A stretch of 64,000 nt of DNA from Rhypophila decipiens. Lineage: Eukaryota > Ascomycota > Sordariomycetes > Sordariales > Naviculisporaceae. How positions within the stretch are numbered: position 1 is the stretch's first letter; each line of letters starts with the position of its first letter. The notes below the pieces were generated by a model. That model had not been told where the DNA came from. It saw only the letters and a list, made by a program, of their open reading frames with translations, and did no database searches. Where the stretch lies: the NCBI GenBank assembly GCA_033297075.1, contig MU858157.1, forward strand, positions 59,589 to 123,588, written 5' to 3'. Below, piece by piece: positions 46,130-59,151 of this stretch. The position numbers were made by a program, and so were the translations under genes.

Positions 46130-47527
46130 GATGGCGATCGAGATGGGCCAAGGCGGGGTTGTGATTCCGACTGTGCGCACGCAGTTCTTGAGTCGATTGA
46201 GACTACGCCGTATACACCCTCTATTACTCCAGTTTCAAGGTAGTTGAATTGAGGCCTTTTTGCGGTAGGTTGTTATCTCCGATGCGTTCTGGTCGTTGGG
46301 TAGCTACGAGACGACAAGACAACCAGAGTGAGCGATAGTGAGTTTGAGTGGAGGGGTGTGAATGGGTCCGAAGACGTCAAATATGGTGGGCTGAGTGGGC
46401 TGGCGGGGTCGTAACCCACCTGTGCGACAGCTGCAAGGTGTGTGTATGGTGTACTTTTGGGTGAACAGATCCTGTACCATAATACCGTATCAGTACCACA
46501 ATGCTCCCTGTGGGCAGTGCAGTTCGTATCCGTACAGGTGTAGAATTACGAACCGCAGTTTCTTTTCGCCTTCGATATCTTCTGGAACCCGGAAACCGTA
46601 GTAGATCTCCCCCTCGTGTCTTGAAGGTGACACCCCAATGTCCAGAGATCTGCTCTGTAGGTCGGCACCTCGTGATGAGTTGTGTTGCGGGGATCCCCTT
46701 TGTTGACCGTCCTAGCTTGTTCGTGAGTGGTGGATTACTGGTGAAAGCTGATGTCACAGGCCGGGTTTCTCCAATATATTGTTTGTCTCTATTCGTTAGG
46801 GCCAATGCGGAGTGAACTTGGGCGTCACTTGATATATAATTGTATATGTGATTTGATTCTAGAACATGGAAATGGAAGGTGTTGATGTTTGACGGAGCCG
46901 TGGGGAAGAAAGCAAGTTGGTCTGTGAACGATCAGATCTTGGTCTTAAATCATGACAATTGCACCAGGCTTTCCCATCTCTCGGACAACAACAAAACAAA
47001 GAACAGCTCATCTACTTTCACGCCAAATCATGGATTGTTTTGTTGTTTTCCCAAGCAACCATGGGTCTAAACTACGGAGCACTTTATGCTGTTGTCAAGC
47101 AACATCCTTGCAATAAGACGGATCATATAGAATGACACAACACTACCAATCATGTTGTCTATCAAGACATTGGGTGTCTGCGGAACTAAACCGCGATATG
47201 ATAGAATAAGAGTATCGCTGGGCCGCGCATAGACTCTCCAGGTGACTCACAGGGTCTGGAAACCATATCGACGCTTTCTGAAGATCTCCCATATACGACA
47301 ATGACAGAAAAAAAATTGCAAAAGAGCAGGCCCATTCGAGACTCCGGCAGAACCACTTGAACAATTCTTGCATGACAGTGCACACCACCCACCCTATCAC
47401 AATCACTCGGCACGATGAAGCAAAGCAACCTTCAAGCTCGTGCCCCGGTCCCCAGATCAAAGCAGTCCGCTCCCGTGGCACACGTCACACCCGGTACCAT
47501 GCTGTGAAGAGCACCATGTTGTGACCC
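46130..47527. other. Intergenic, upstream of IGO1
   Basis: About 1.4 kb between the IGO1 start and the 3' end of the glutaminase gene, both on the - strand. Frames at 46377-46805 (-) and 46501-46815 (+) overlap antisense to each other and look random. No gene is seen. Confidence 0.55.
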
Positions 47528-49988
47528 TTACTTTGGCAAAGCAAGCAGAGCAAATGTCCCTCCCACCACGGGCCGAGCTACAAAGACAGGTCCTCCTTCA
47601 GGATATGCCCCTGATCCGGCATCGTACAGGTCTGTCATGGCTCGGTTGGTCGAGGTGCGGCCGATCCACGCCGCCATCTTGGAGATGAACATCTTCTTGG
47701 TGCTGTCGCTTGCAACCGCGGCGGCAAACAACTGCCAGTCCGACTTGGTCCAAGTGTGTCTGGTGTCCAGCGGCACGGCGTATTCGAGAGCTACTGTCGG
47801 ATAGAAGTTGCTCTGCATGTCGTAGATCTCTTGGTCGATGAAGTTGAGAGAAAGGAGCTTATCAGCATAGATGTTGTATAGGAGGCCTGGTTTCATGTGC
47901 CTCATGTTAGTGCTTGGAGGCTCCGGTCTCACAAAGACAGGAAGCTTACCATGACTGGCCTTGTCGCCATAACTCAGAGTTGTGTGGGGAGTTGTCGTAT
48001 CGTTGTTGATGGCGAGCACTTTCCATTTTGCCAGGTAATCCACGGCTGTCTGCCCCCACTTGTCCTCGTTCTTGGTCAAGGAGGCAATCTGGGACATGGC
48101 CTTGAGGCCAATAATTCCCTTGATGGCCAGGTTTGTTTGGTTGCTGTACAGCATTGATTAGTTAAGCGGCACACTCTGGTGATGCAAGAGAACGTGGAAA
48201 GACTGGCGCGGGAGACAATGGCATAGAGATACATACGCAAGCGTGCCGGCAAAGTCGTCTGTGCTGAGCTGATTTGCCGGGATAAGTGAATCTTCGACGA
48301 GAAACTCGGCCCATTGTGAAAGCTTTGCGAAATGAGCCTTGAGGTAGTCAACATCCCCGGCACGTTGGGCATAAGCCAGCGACATGATAATCATGTTTCC
48401 ACACTCCTCGAGTGGCATCGGCTCGTCATTTCCAGCCGGGTAGCCTTTGGCCACGGGAAAAGTGCCAAGGTCGTGTTCGGCATACTTGTTGGGATAGGCG
48501 CCGCTTTCCTGGTTTTCGAACAGGGGATCGAGAAGATACCTCGTGAGCGTGGCGTTGAGATACATGAAAATCGGAAGGGCGGGGAAGATGACATCAACAG
48601 TCTGAATATCACTGTTGGAACTGATCTCCTTGAGAAAAACGTAAGGCTTCGAGCCGGTTCCGGCGAACTGGAGAGCACCAAAGGTCTGACGCACGCTGAG
48701 AGTGGTGATGGTGGAGTAGTCCTGCCCGGCTGTGCTTTCTGAGTCCGTTTTGATCTGACCGTCGAGTCGCTGGCACACACTCGTGGCATGGCCGTAGTCG
48801 TTATAGAAGGCCACCACAGCCGAGATGTCGTCTTGGTAGAATGATTGCCACAAGCCTGGCACCGCGGCAAGCTGACCACTCTGGCCGGCAAAGTTGATGA
48901 CCTGGTCCTGGATCAAGCCAAGAGTGAAGAGTCTTTCGACTTCATCTGTCTTTACACTTCCAACATCATGGGAGAAGGCGAATACCGGCCTGTCCAAGTT
49001 AGCGTGCGTGTCTTCAAGCAGAGGTGAGATGACCTACCAGTTGTCGTTGACTGCTCTGAAGTTGGAGTCTATCGTGTTTGGAAGCACCGTCTTGTTGGCA
49101 AAGTTGGCTCGCACCTCGTTATCTTGGCCAATGTGATAGGTCAACTATCAGGGCTAGTCAGAAACTACCTTGTATGGTCCGATCGTGGGGGTCTTTTCTT
49201 ACGCCGCTGTCAGTCCCCGTCGTGAGATACCAGTCGCCCCAGCTGGCTATTTCCCCGCTCTCGGCGAACTGGGACTTGTTGGCACGATAGAATCTGTGGT
49301 ATGTGAGGTTACCGGATGTCTTGGTCTCCCAGTTGATCACCTGTGAGAGGTCGCCGCTGGCAAACTCTGGATCCAATCATCAGCCAACAATCACACAGTG
49401 TGGGAAAGAGCAGACGCCGATATCAGGGTAACTAACCGGCAGAGACATCCATATAGATTTGGACTTTGTGGGAGCTTCCGTCCGAAGACTTGGCCTTGAC
49501 AGCGATGTACGAAAACTGAAGCGACTGCCGGCCCAGGTCATCAGGGTACACAGGCGAGAAGAACGTGACAGTAAGCGTAACTTTCCCGGCAATGTCGAAT
49601 GTGAATATGCTCTTTGTCGAAGTATACTCGAGGGACGTCTGATTTGCGGCTTTGAAACCCGGCGCGCCCCCTAACCAGGCATAGACTTCTCCATCGACGC
49701 CTACAAGGCCTTCCCAGCCCTGGATCTGATTTCTAGGTCAACAGTCAGCGCCAAGAGCTTGTCCCACCTGGAGCATCTCGGTATGACAGAACAGAATACT
49801 CACGTCCAGAACCTCGGCCAGTCTCCGGCCAAGGTACAATCCGAACCGCACTGCAACCAAGTGTTGAGATACGGAGACCTCACAGCCAGCGGAACTGCTG
49901 GCGGTCTTGTCGGTGTGTACTTCACGGCTTCAACACCACGCCAGCCCAGAACCGACAGTGCCGCCATTGCAATGGTTGTTGGCCTCAT
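47528..49988 (-). CDS. gtaA: Secreted glutaminase, GtaA type
   Basis: Extracellular glutaminase A family (Aspergillus GtaA), hydrolysing glutamine to glutamate and ammonia. Seven exons are proposed: 49988-49804, 49732-49437, 49366-49203, 49144-49038, 48989-48237, 48143-47950 and 47886-47528. They join in frame to 685 residues, the family length. A signal peptide is seen at 1-21 (MRPTTIAMAALSVLGWRGVEA), followed by the conserved YTPTRPPAVPLAVRSPYLNTW. The N-terminal domain (about 70-250) has VNGEVYAW-like and FASGDLSQVINWE segments; the central and C-terminal part is a six-hairpin-like glutaminase domain with PVFAFSHDVG, SQWAEFLVEDSLIPANQLSTDDFAG, NLAIKGIIGLKAMSQI and DMQSNFYPTVALEYAVPLDTRH, ending GGTFALLALPK. 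All introns have GT..AG ends; several contain a CTAAC or CTGAC branch site. A TATA-like ttatat lies about 185 bases upstream. The nearby gene is also for a secreted enzyme, without shared pathway. Confidence 0.94.
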
Positions 49989-52900
49989 GGTCGCAGCCTA
50001 GTATGCGGACACGGAAACGGAGGTGGAATATGAACCAAGGTGAAAGGAAAAGTCAAACCCAAGCCTGGACCGAAGAGTGCAAGAGCAGGAATTCTGGCAT
50101 CAACAACTTGATGATAAGCCAAGGGACGGTATGAAGAGAAGAGGACCTCTGAGACTGGGCGGCGCGTCTTTACTTATATGAGCAGGTCTTGACGAGACCA
50201 TATACAATAGTCGTAGGCTGATTCTGTTCCCATGATCGACGTCTGTGAGGAATGGCAAACTGACTAGACCAGGCGGACAAGGGTTCTCTCGGTCTCTCAG
50301 CCCTGGATAGGTACCGAGATACTTCCAACAGACCTCCAGATGGCCGGGGATGCATCCAGGGAATAACTCCGAGGAGCGTCTGCATCCCAAGCCTTGATGG
50401 AAGGGAAACTATGAACAGCCACCACTCCATGGTTTGTTTCGAGGTAGGCAGTGAGTTACCTGCCTACCTTAGACGGACCCTCACATGTAGCTAAGGGTGT
50501 GAAAGAGGCGGTTCCTTAGTTGCAGTCGCGGTCCATCAGCCAGGCTACTGATGCACTGCAAGGTCAAGAGACGACCGAGTTGGCTGCAGGTCACCACGGA
50601 AGAGTATGCTGCCAAGTATAACTAGCTTCCGAAGATATACACAGCAGGGTCTCGGTGCTGTTCAAGTTTTACCATTCCGGCACCTGCTGCATTAGGAGCT
50701 GTAATTTCATGGGGCTGCCCATGTGGTTTCGAGTAACAGTCTGGGAACCAAGCGGGAGGATGTGATAGGTCGCTCTTCGCTCCCTGCTGTTGGATGTCGA
50801 ACGCGAAAACAAGACCGAGAAAGGAGGAAGAAAGTATTCAGGGGGGCGCGAGGCAGCAACAATATGAGCAGTAGCTTATGCCGATATACCGGACACCAAC
50901 AACACCATGTCAGACGAGTCCGAGGTTTCCCGTGTGGCACGGAAGGAGCTATGACGGTATCAGACAATATGAGCTGGACTAAGAGATGAAGCCCCCGGGT
51001 CTCTTACGACCAAAGGAGCAAGGAGGGAAAATGAGGACTCCCAGGCACACCGCAACTTGGAGCTTGTTTGACTTCCGCTAACATTGCTATTATCTGATCC
51101 CAGAACCCCCAAGACGATGTTCGGAAAGAGGAAGTGAAGTACGCCGCGGCACTAGCAGCAAACTTTATTCCACGGCCGGCGGAAGGGTCGAGCCAAACTT
51201 TGAGTCTATCTTTGAGAGAAGATAGAGCCCTGAATGCATTCAGCAGACAAAAAGTACATCTGTATCTCCAGATAGGTCGGATAGGTGAACAGGAAGTAGC
51301 ACTTGCCCAGGGACACTGACCATGTCAGGTGTGTTCTGCGGGGCGATGGGGCCGGCAACACAGTCAGTGAATAGGGTGTGAGAGGAGGCACAGGATCAGT
51401 ATGTCAAATCGATACACCCCCAACCCAGTGACGTGACCTTGGTCAGAGAGCAAGCAGGCGAAGAAAGTAAGTATGTAATACTTGGGCTGTCAGTCGTAGA
51501 TCGCCGGGTTCGGCTCCTTACCTTTGCCGTATTGATCCCGGCGACATGCTCTCCTTCTCAGTAATAGACCAGAGCTCCAATCGACCAACGATGTTTGTTG
51601 TTCTACCAAAGAATCGAAATCGTTGAAACAAAGAACAAGCCCAGGGGTAACCAACACGGGCTTGGCTGCATATAGATACCTCCAGAGCAAAAATAGCATC
51701 GCAACTTGGTCGACTAAGTAATATGAGTGAGGTGCCCAAGAACGCTGGTCGCGAGGTAGTGATAGTTAAAATGCAGGCACATATGCGTCCGTTCGAGATC
51801 GGATCGACCCAAAACAGCTTAAAACGCCACGCCCCACAGACCTGCAGTCATTTCCGGCTTAGGTGATATATTGGTACCTATAGATTCAAACTTGTCGCCG
51901 GACCTTGAGTGTCTCTTGTAACCCGGAGAATGGCGTCGGCACTGACGATAAGACCGGTATCCGTAATCTGGATAACATAAAGATTACCTAGTACAAGATA
52001 GGTCGGATGAACAGCAAGCAGGGCCGTTGGGCGGCTTGGTTTTCCACATGGAACTTAACAGACGGCGCCAAAATCCCGTTACACTAAAAGACGTTGCCGA
52101 CGATTCCAAGTTCCCCAAGTCAACTACCGCTTCCCCACAAGGCAGTTGCCGTGCACTAAAATATTGGCTATCTTGGCGCTGATGCTTGGTTCGGCCACAG
52201 CACCTCTCACGGCGCCACCTTCCGCACATAGTTTAGTGCGTCCCCATGTAAGGCAGCAACCACCAAATTCTCACACCACCGCACAAACCTAAAAGCAACC
52301 TTAAGCTCCTACCTGAAAGTCAATCAATCAGACATCAGCACTTTATAAGCTTTCCCCATGACATCAAAAAATGAGCCCTTCGCCAAGCACTGATCAAACG
52401 GTCAAACCTGCCAACCGAGCTATTCGACCGATCCGAACCTCCCTGGTGACTCTCCCCGGTTCACGGAAAGAAGGGCGACCAGTGTATCGCCGGCATCACC
52501 AGACCCGACGACTCGACCATGAACATGTCATTTGAAGGATTGAGATGCCTTCGTCCGGGCCATATGAATGGGCCCAAGGTATCATTGCATTTAGTGTAGC
52601 GTTTATGTGTAACTGTTTGTGTGATATTTGTATGCAGACATCCCAAACTCGGCCATTTATGGGGACCAGATGTGGGATTCGGGGAAGATCTCGACATCAT
52701 CGTCGGATAGAAGGCGAGAATATTCCCTTGCATGTGCTTTTACTATCACGTGGAGACATCCACGTGTTGTATGTCTCGAACCGGACCGGAGCACAGCATG
52801 CATCCCAACCGTGGCATCAACGGAAACCGTTACGTAACGGTCGTGTATGGCTTCAAGCGAGCAATAATCGGGCTGCCGATATCATCCTACCTAGCCCGGG

Positions 52901-53538
52901 TCTGGCGCCTTAGGGGGACAGGGTGGTATATCCCGACTCCACTCCGGCCCGGGTCCGGAATGGGACTATGGGTCCGGCACCCGGCGCTGGACAGCACACC
53001 CCACCACCATCAGATTACGAGCAAGGGAAAATATACACGCCCAACGCCATCTCTCCGCTGTTTCTCGTGTGGATATTGGACGGGTTCAGCTGCGTCAGAA
53101 TATCACACCGAAGTTCTCACATCCATACCCACTCGTTCTGTTTCTTGACACGACAGCCGTCTGCAGTAGAACCTGAGAAGAACATTACGAGATGGCCGCA
53201 TATATTGGTGACCAGGACATTGTAAGCCGATGTTGTACCGTCTCCTTCTCTTTGGACACTCCAGAACAGCATCAAAGCACGGTAAAGAAACGACACACCT
53301 CCAACAGGTACAACCGAGCCATTCCCATACTTGCCACCAGAGGATGGTTCAGAGATGAACCCAATAAAGAGAGTAAAAGAGCCGGGGGTCCTTCTATAAC
53401 CATGCTGTACAGTTCGCAAACCCTTTCCTCGCATACCAGAATATACAGGACTGGGCCTTCTGCTGGCCAGGCAGGGCGTGCCACTCACCCGGTGGTTGCT
53501 GCCTCCTTTACTACTCTCGCCAGCAAACGACCAGCCGC
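49989..53538. other. Long gene-poor stretch upstream of glutaminase
   Basis: About 3.5 kb. It carries the glutaminase promoter at its left end. The only candidate gene is the small, doubtful frame at 52545-52837, listed separately. Other frames are short, overlapping and without pattern. Confidence 0.5.
52545..52837 (+). CDS. Doubtful small hypothetical gene
   Basis: Joining 52545-52578 to 52638-52837 over a 59-nt intron-like stretch (GTATCA...ATGCAG) gives 77 residues beginning MPSSGPYEWAQDIPNSAIYG and continuing DQMWDSGKISTSSSDRRREY. This first half has protein-like composition, while the second half (from ACAFTITWRH) looks less so, and the true frame may switch again, for example into the frame reading NRGINGNRYVTVVYGF near 52807. 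I recognise no family. It may be a fragment of a decayed gene or chance. No promoter is clear. Confidence 0.22.
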
Positions 53539-54529
53539 TCATAATAGTCCGTTGAGTTCGTTCTGCGCTGCGATTGCCTCACCGATATTCGCCCAATCCA
53601 GCTTGAAAAACTACCTGTTAGCGACACCGAGCAGCCAGGGCTGGGGTAGCAAAACAAATCAAACTCACCAAAATGAAATTCGGTAGACGACCCCATTTCT
53701 CACGACAAAGATCCGATTGTGCCAGTATAGAAGAGACCGAGTTTGTTATGGGCGCCGCACCCTGGTCCGGTATCAGGATACCAAACAAGTCAATATCAAG
53801 GTAGTGGTTGACGAGGTACATTCGGCCATCGGGACTGGCGCCTTCTGGACGGTCGAGATCACACTGAGCAAAGCTGGGATCAGTTGTGTCGAACGGTGTC
53901 TCGAACATGTAAGCGAACTGGTCCAATATGAAGGGGACTTTGGCGGTGTCGGCATGGTAGTCCATGAAAACAACCAGTCTGGTGTTTGCATCTATTAACG
54001 ACTTGAGAGTGGGCCACTCGTCCATGGCCAACTTGGGAGACGGCGCATATGTGTAGCTGTCGAGGCCCACCGCGGTGAAGACGTCTGCAAAATCAGTAAC
54101 GGGTACGGCATCCGGGTTTGTGAGCAAAAGGGTGACGACCTCATTTGGGTGGTCATCCAGCCAGTCCTTGATAGGGGTGAGAAAATCAGCCAGCGGGCCC
54201 GCGTCCAGGAGGAGGCACGATGTATGGCACATCTGAATGCCGTCTATCCACTTTTGCGTCTGGGTCTGTAGGAAGCGCAGTCCGATGTCCAGAATCTCGG
54301 TCGCCGAAACATACTGGTTGTCGGATGGCAGGTCACCCACAAAAGCGCTGTTGTGGGCCCCGATTTGCGCTATCTGACTGTATTTTCGAGAGCACAAAGC
54401 TTCATGTCCATTGCACCTTGAGGCCGCAGAAACCATGCCGCGCCCCGTGATGGGCAGGATCAAGGAGACCATGCAAAAAAGGGCAAAAGGCGGAAGTGAA
54501 GACGACATATTGATAGGCGGTTCGAACAC
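53539..54529 (-). CDS. Secreted PLC-like phosphodiesterase (PI-PLC X-like fold)
   Basis: Extracellular protein of the PLC-like phosphodiesterase superfamily (TIM barrel as in bacterial PI-PLC). Exons 54529-53669 and 53601-53539, joined GTGAGT...TCAAG, give 307 residues. A signal sequence is formed by the hydrophobic FALFCMVSLILPITG (15-29); Met8 is an alternative start just before it. The catalytic-type histidines are seen in QIGAHNSAFVGD (His59) and QMCHTSC (about His101), with GLRFLQTQTQ between. The block SCLLLDAGPLADFLTPIKDW and NEVVTLLLTN are shared by fungal members, as is the C-terminal CREKWGRLPNFILLDWANIGEAIAAQNELNGL part, which needs the intron to be removed. Fungal members are mostly unstudied, so substrate (phosphoinositide, GPI or other) is unknown. 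Several Cys suit an exported protein. Confidence 0.9.
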
Positions 54530-57500
54530 GGACGTTGGGAGCGTCGAGGCCCGAAGACACCGATCAAGACAGGGAGGCTAGAGACTTATAACATTTTCCC
54601 CATTCTACCCCGTGAGGGCCGAACTGGATTGTGGCCGAGACAGTTGGATGTGAGCGCACCGTTGGCTCAGGTCCAAAACAGTGCCCAAGTCTTCAGAGGC
54701 TGACTGGCAATGCCCATCGTGGTTGAGCTAACCCTCGCCAATGAATCACTCGTACCATCACGATCGATTTCCATGTGAAACACGTTCTATACCCCCGGCA
54801 GTCAAGAACGACGATAATTGGAAGTCCTGTTTGAAGCATTGTAAGAAACAGAGGCTGATTGGTTGAACCGCATAACAGATCTGCATTGATATATAGTAAA
54901 CTTGGATCCCATTGATCCTTAGCGACGACAACGACATTTTACTGGCTAATTCGGGTAGTATTGTTGGCAATGCATCGAGGTTCGCTCAATGCTGCCCGAG
55001 ATCTTTTTTGGTAATCCTTCCAGTTATTATGACGTGATGTTGCCTTCGGCGATGGTTACGAACGAAAACACTCGATACTGTCGGTTTGTTGTTGTTTGCT
55101 AGGGGAGGGGGCCATGGGTTGAAGCCATTCTTCACCGCATAACGAGAAAGACTGAGATGCGTGGAGATGCAGTATTGTTTCCGCTGGTTGATGGTATTAC
55201 ACTACGTAGGTACCTACCCTCCATTGCACACCCACTGAATAGAGCCACCGGCCCGCGACCCTGTCCTCCATAGTCCGCTCGCTCGATGTCCACACACTAA
55301 GATGGTGTAGGTGCTGGTGCCCTTGTACTCCGTCGACCGGCAGATCTCCCACTCGGGGCTTGGCATGCATGAAATGGGCTGAAAAGCCATGTGGGAAGCT
55401 GGGAAACCCCATCCACAACTTGCCTTGCCGGATCGATATCCTTGCAAGGGCCATCAGCCTCTTTCCTGGCCCCCCTGTCTTTGGCGGAGACTGATGGAGT
55501 GGATTCAAGAAACAGGCAGTCCAAGACAAACACGGTTACGCTACAGAGTCCTTAGCTCTTTATCTCCACATTCGCGATCTGCCCGAAAGACCATCCAGAT
55601 CTTCTCTCATTCACAATTGTCTGTATGGGAACTCGCCTGTTGAGCGGTGCTACTAGACATGCTGAGGAGACCTCGACTGGCCCCATGGTAGAATTTCTAT
55701 TTAAGCCCTTCCCCGTGAAAAAAGTCCACTTATTGGAGGGGGATGGGTTGCCCAGCAGGCCCGTACGGCATGGTATCCCGTGACACCACGATACCGCGAC
55801 TGTGCGCGTTTTCCCCGGTCGTCCGGATTTCATGCGAAGCATGCTACAGTACTTGCCTCTGGTCCTCAACATTTTGTGTAGATGTCGGGTGGACGTGAAT
55901 CCACTGGGTGAATTCCGAGCCAGGGATCCATGCATATCTGGTAGGTGGGTTTTCTTCGCTTTGCCAACCCCGAAAATCCCCTCTCAGGGTCTCCAACCCT
56001 CCCCCTTTTTTGCTGCTGCCGTTGTTTTTCGCATCCGCTCGGCGAACAGGGCACGAGTGGGCTGGTCAAGGGCATGTGGAAAAGGAGGGGCAATATTAGG
56101 GGACCAGGGTATTATTTTGCCCTCGGGGGCACCCACTGCTACGACACACAAGCTCTGTGCAGTCTTGCTCCTCCTCCTCGGGTCTTTTATTACAGCAGTT
56201 GTCTGTATGGCATAGGTACCCCCGATCTTATCCTCGATCAAAGGCTGGAGTAGAGACCCCCCCCACTTACTCCGGTGTCCATCAAGTCATAACAACATAG
56301 GCACAGCCAGATTCGAGACAGCCTGGGCCAGGGAGAGTGTGTACCTAATTGTTTGACCGCGGCCGTTCACCTCCTGCCGATGGACCTATGCATATGTAAT
56401 ACCCCACCATCGAGGGAGCAGTTGCAAGTAGGCGGTGTCATTCGGTGGAATGCATGTTTAGCTGAATATTTCTCTTCAACTTGGGGAGTCCTACCGGCCT
56501 CCAATCCGGGGTCTGTCGGGGCCTCGGTGGGACAACAGTAAGGCATATCTTACTCTGGCCCATCACTCCCCGGGGTAAGACAGGTCGCAGCACAGCCATG
56601 TTCTCCCCGGTCGGGCATCTTTGATCATCCTGTAAGACCTCGGATGCCGAGTGCATCACTGGCGTTTTAGCTTGCCACATCCCTCGGATGTTTCGAAAAC
56701 TCGGAGTCCAGCAGGACGTTACTTGACCGCCCGAGCCCCTCACAGGCTCGGACCTTTCTCCGGATATCCCGGCCTTTTTATGCTTGCCTGTCGCCACTAT
56801 TCCAACGGGCCACTGGAACACAGGCCGAGGGTTGGGTTAGGATATGTGGGGATCTAGTTCTTTTGGCATGGTGTATGCCTGCTGAACACTGTGACACCCA
56901 GCAGCTACGAATTTTATCCATCACCGCTACATGGCTGATGCGAAGGAGTCGGAACTGGTTGTTACTGGCAGCGAGGCGTCTCGAAGGGTCTGATATGACG
57001 TCCCTCCCATCCCGAGCCTCTGTATCTGTGGTGGTGATGGCGAAATATGTCCCAATTTGTTGCCATTCTCGCCCAAGTGACCAGGCCACCACCACCACCA
57101 ACAAGGTTTTTCTGGCCCCCTTCCATGCAGCTGCCAAGGGAGCGTTGGCCCAATAGTCTATCCCCACACCGACGAATCTGGACCTGGCTTGGGAAAAACA
57201 CCGCATTTTCTGCCACCAGGAGGGAGGTCGACAAGAGCAAGTGGCCCTCCTGCCCTCTTGCCCTCCCACCTCAGACGCAGCTGAATGACTCGCAACTCGG
57301 TCTGGTTCGACCAGCCAGACTCCATCGGTCCGAGAATATTCTGATTATGCTCTTGTGAGGTTCGTCCCTCCAAACAGGGGCAACGCATGTGTGGGGACTG
57401 CTTATTGACCCTTGGTATCCTGGCACAAGGAAACGGCTGGTGTCGCGTCAGAGAACAACAGGTCGCACACATCTCGTGCCAGAAAAAGCTGTGCTGGACC

Positions 57501-58168
57501 CAACGCGCAATCGCTGGACAAAAGGTGGGGGCAAGACCAGAAACGGCCAGTGGCACACGCATTTACTTGTCACTGGTTAGCCCGGGTCTACGCTGTCTTG
57601 CTCACGGGGAACAACCAGAGGGACTGCCCATGTGCCCGCATCTTGACAGGCTACATACAGGTCTCGAGTGAGAAGGGCAACATCCGTGTGAGAATCCAGC
57701 GAGATCACCAAGGTAGCCAATATATTGGTCAAAATCAGAGTTACAATACTCTTGTCGCTATTGGCAAGATAAGTGTGGGAATATGTACAACGACACCCGC
57801 TTTCGTATCCCCCATGCTGCATCCAAACACCTTGTCCTATGCTCCCAGGAACCCCGATAGAAATAACCCCCACACCGGGAAATGCATTCTTTTCAGTCAT
57901 ACGCCCATGTAAATGTCATTGCCCCATAATGTTGACCCGCCCGCCGTGCATCATGAATCTACCATAAGTAACAAAACCAAAGAAGACGATGCCCGAGAAA
58001 AAATAAAGAGAAAACAAAACCGCCCACAGGATACGCCATAACCACACCACCTACCCGTTCCCAAACCTGTATAATGTTCTATGCACACGCCTGATGATTC
58101 TATTTTACCCCTGTCTTGCTTTCACAGCCGGTCCTAGAGAATACCGGCTGCCTTCCTCGATAAAGGTG
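54530..58168. other. Long gene-free stretch between PLC-like and bZIP genes
   Basis: About 3.6 kb holding the PLC-like promoter side and the 3' flank of the bZIP gene. Frames such as 56778-57269 (-), 57158-57562 (-) and 57412-57912 (+) overlap one another and show no domain or conserved composition. I see no gene, RNA or element that can be supported. Confidence 0.55.
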
Positions 58169-59151
58169 TCACAGAGCCGGTGATTGCGGATAGTAGGCAT
58201 TGGTTGGGTACATGGACCAAGACTGCTGCTGCAGATATGATGTCGATGAAGATGGCGGGACGCTGGTAGGACAATAACCCCGATCTGTACGAGACATCCA
58301 GTCAGCAAAACCTATATCGGTCTCGCTAGCGGATGTCTTACTGGTGTCCAGGTCTTCGTATTCAACCTTGGGAGTGCCGTCGAGACAGGAGATGGGCTGG
58401 GACTGCATCAAAGAGCCATCTATCATGGACGGGACGCTGGTGGGGATGTACCCGGGGACGTAGTCGTCGGGATGGCCGGTAGAAGAGCAAGGACTGGACA
58501 CCGCTGACGATACCGGTACTACGGTTGGCCAAGACTCACAGGGCTCAGGTGTTGGAAGATAGGAGGACCCGAATGCTGACGAAGTGCCATAATCGGCGGA
58601 ACCCTGGCCGAAAGAAGATGCTCGACTCGACACTGCAGATGTTGGGGTCGGGAGTCCATCCACGTCGTATCCTGTTTCCGGAATGGTCAGAACATGAAGC
58701 GAACCGTCGCGCATGTTCCCGAGATGCCGCATACCTGGCGGGGGATATGGCCGTCCTTGGATTCCAAAGCTCTCCCGCAGCGCTATTATCTCCCGCTCCA
58801 ATGCCTTGTTTCTCCTAAGTAGGTTCTGCACCGTCTCGTCTCCGTTCTGCCGGCTCTTGAGCTCCGCCAATTCTCTCTCCAGACGCTCAATGTGCTCCTT
58901 CGTGCGAGCTCGGATGGCCCGCTGGGCTTCTCTGTCGTTTGCTCGTTTTCTGGCAAGTTGTTGGGGTGTGAGAGTTGATACGCTCCGGGTGCCTGGGGTA
59001 GGATCACTGTTAGAACATGGTCTTGGTGTTTTCCTTTTTCTTTTCTTCTTCTTTTCTCTGCTCTTGGAAGGCCTGGTCGATGCCAAGAGGTAGTGCACCC
59101 ACCTTTCCGTTTGGTAGTTTTGGCTGGTTCTGCCGGAGGTGACCGCGTCAT
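58169..59151 (-). CDS. bZIP transcription factor
   Basis: Basic leucine-zipper regulator of unknown target. Two exons are proposed: 59151-59103, coding MTRSPPAEPAKTTKRK, and 58992-58169, joined by a 110-nt intron (GTGGGT...CCCCAG), 290 residues. The basic region and zipper read TPQQLARKRANDREAQRAIR and ARTKEHIERLERELAELKS (about 22-62), then NLLRRNKALEREIIALRESFG; the core N-D-R-E-A-Q-R-A-I-R is the form found in a mould-specific bZIP group. The rest is Ser/Pro/Tyr-rich, likely regulatory, ending NAYYPQSPAL. The frame of exon 2 stays open upstream to 59272, but that extension is Lys-run and Ser-rich and lacks the conserved start. Two further stretches have good splice signals and lengths divisible by three (58674-58736 and 58283-58339), so shorter products are possible. 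Confidence 0.85.
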
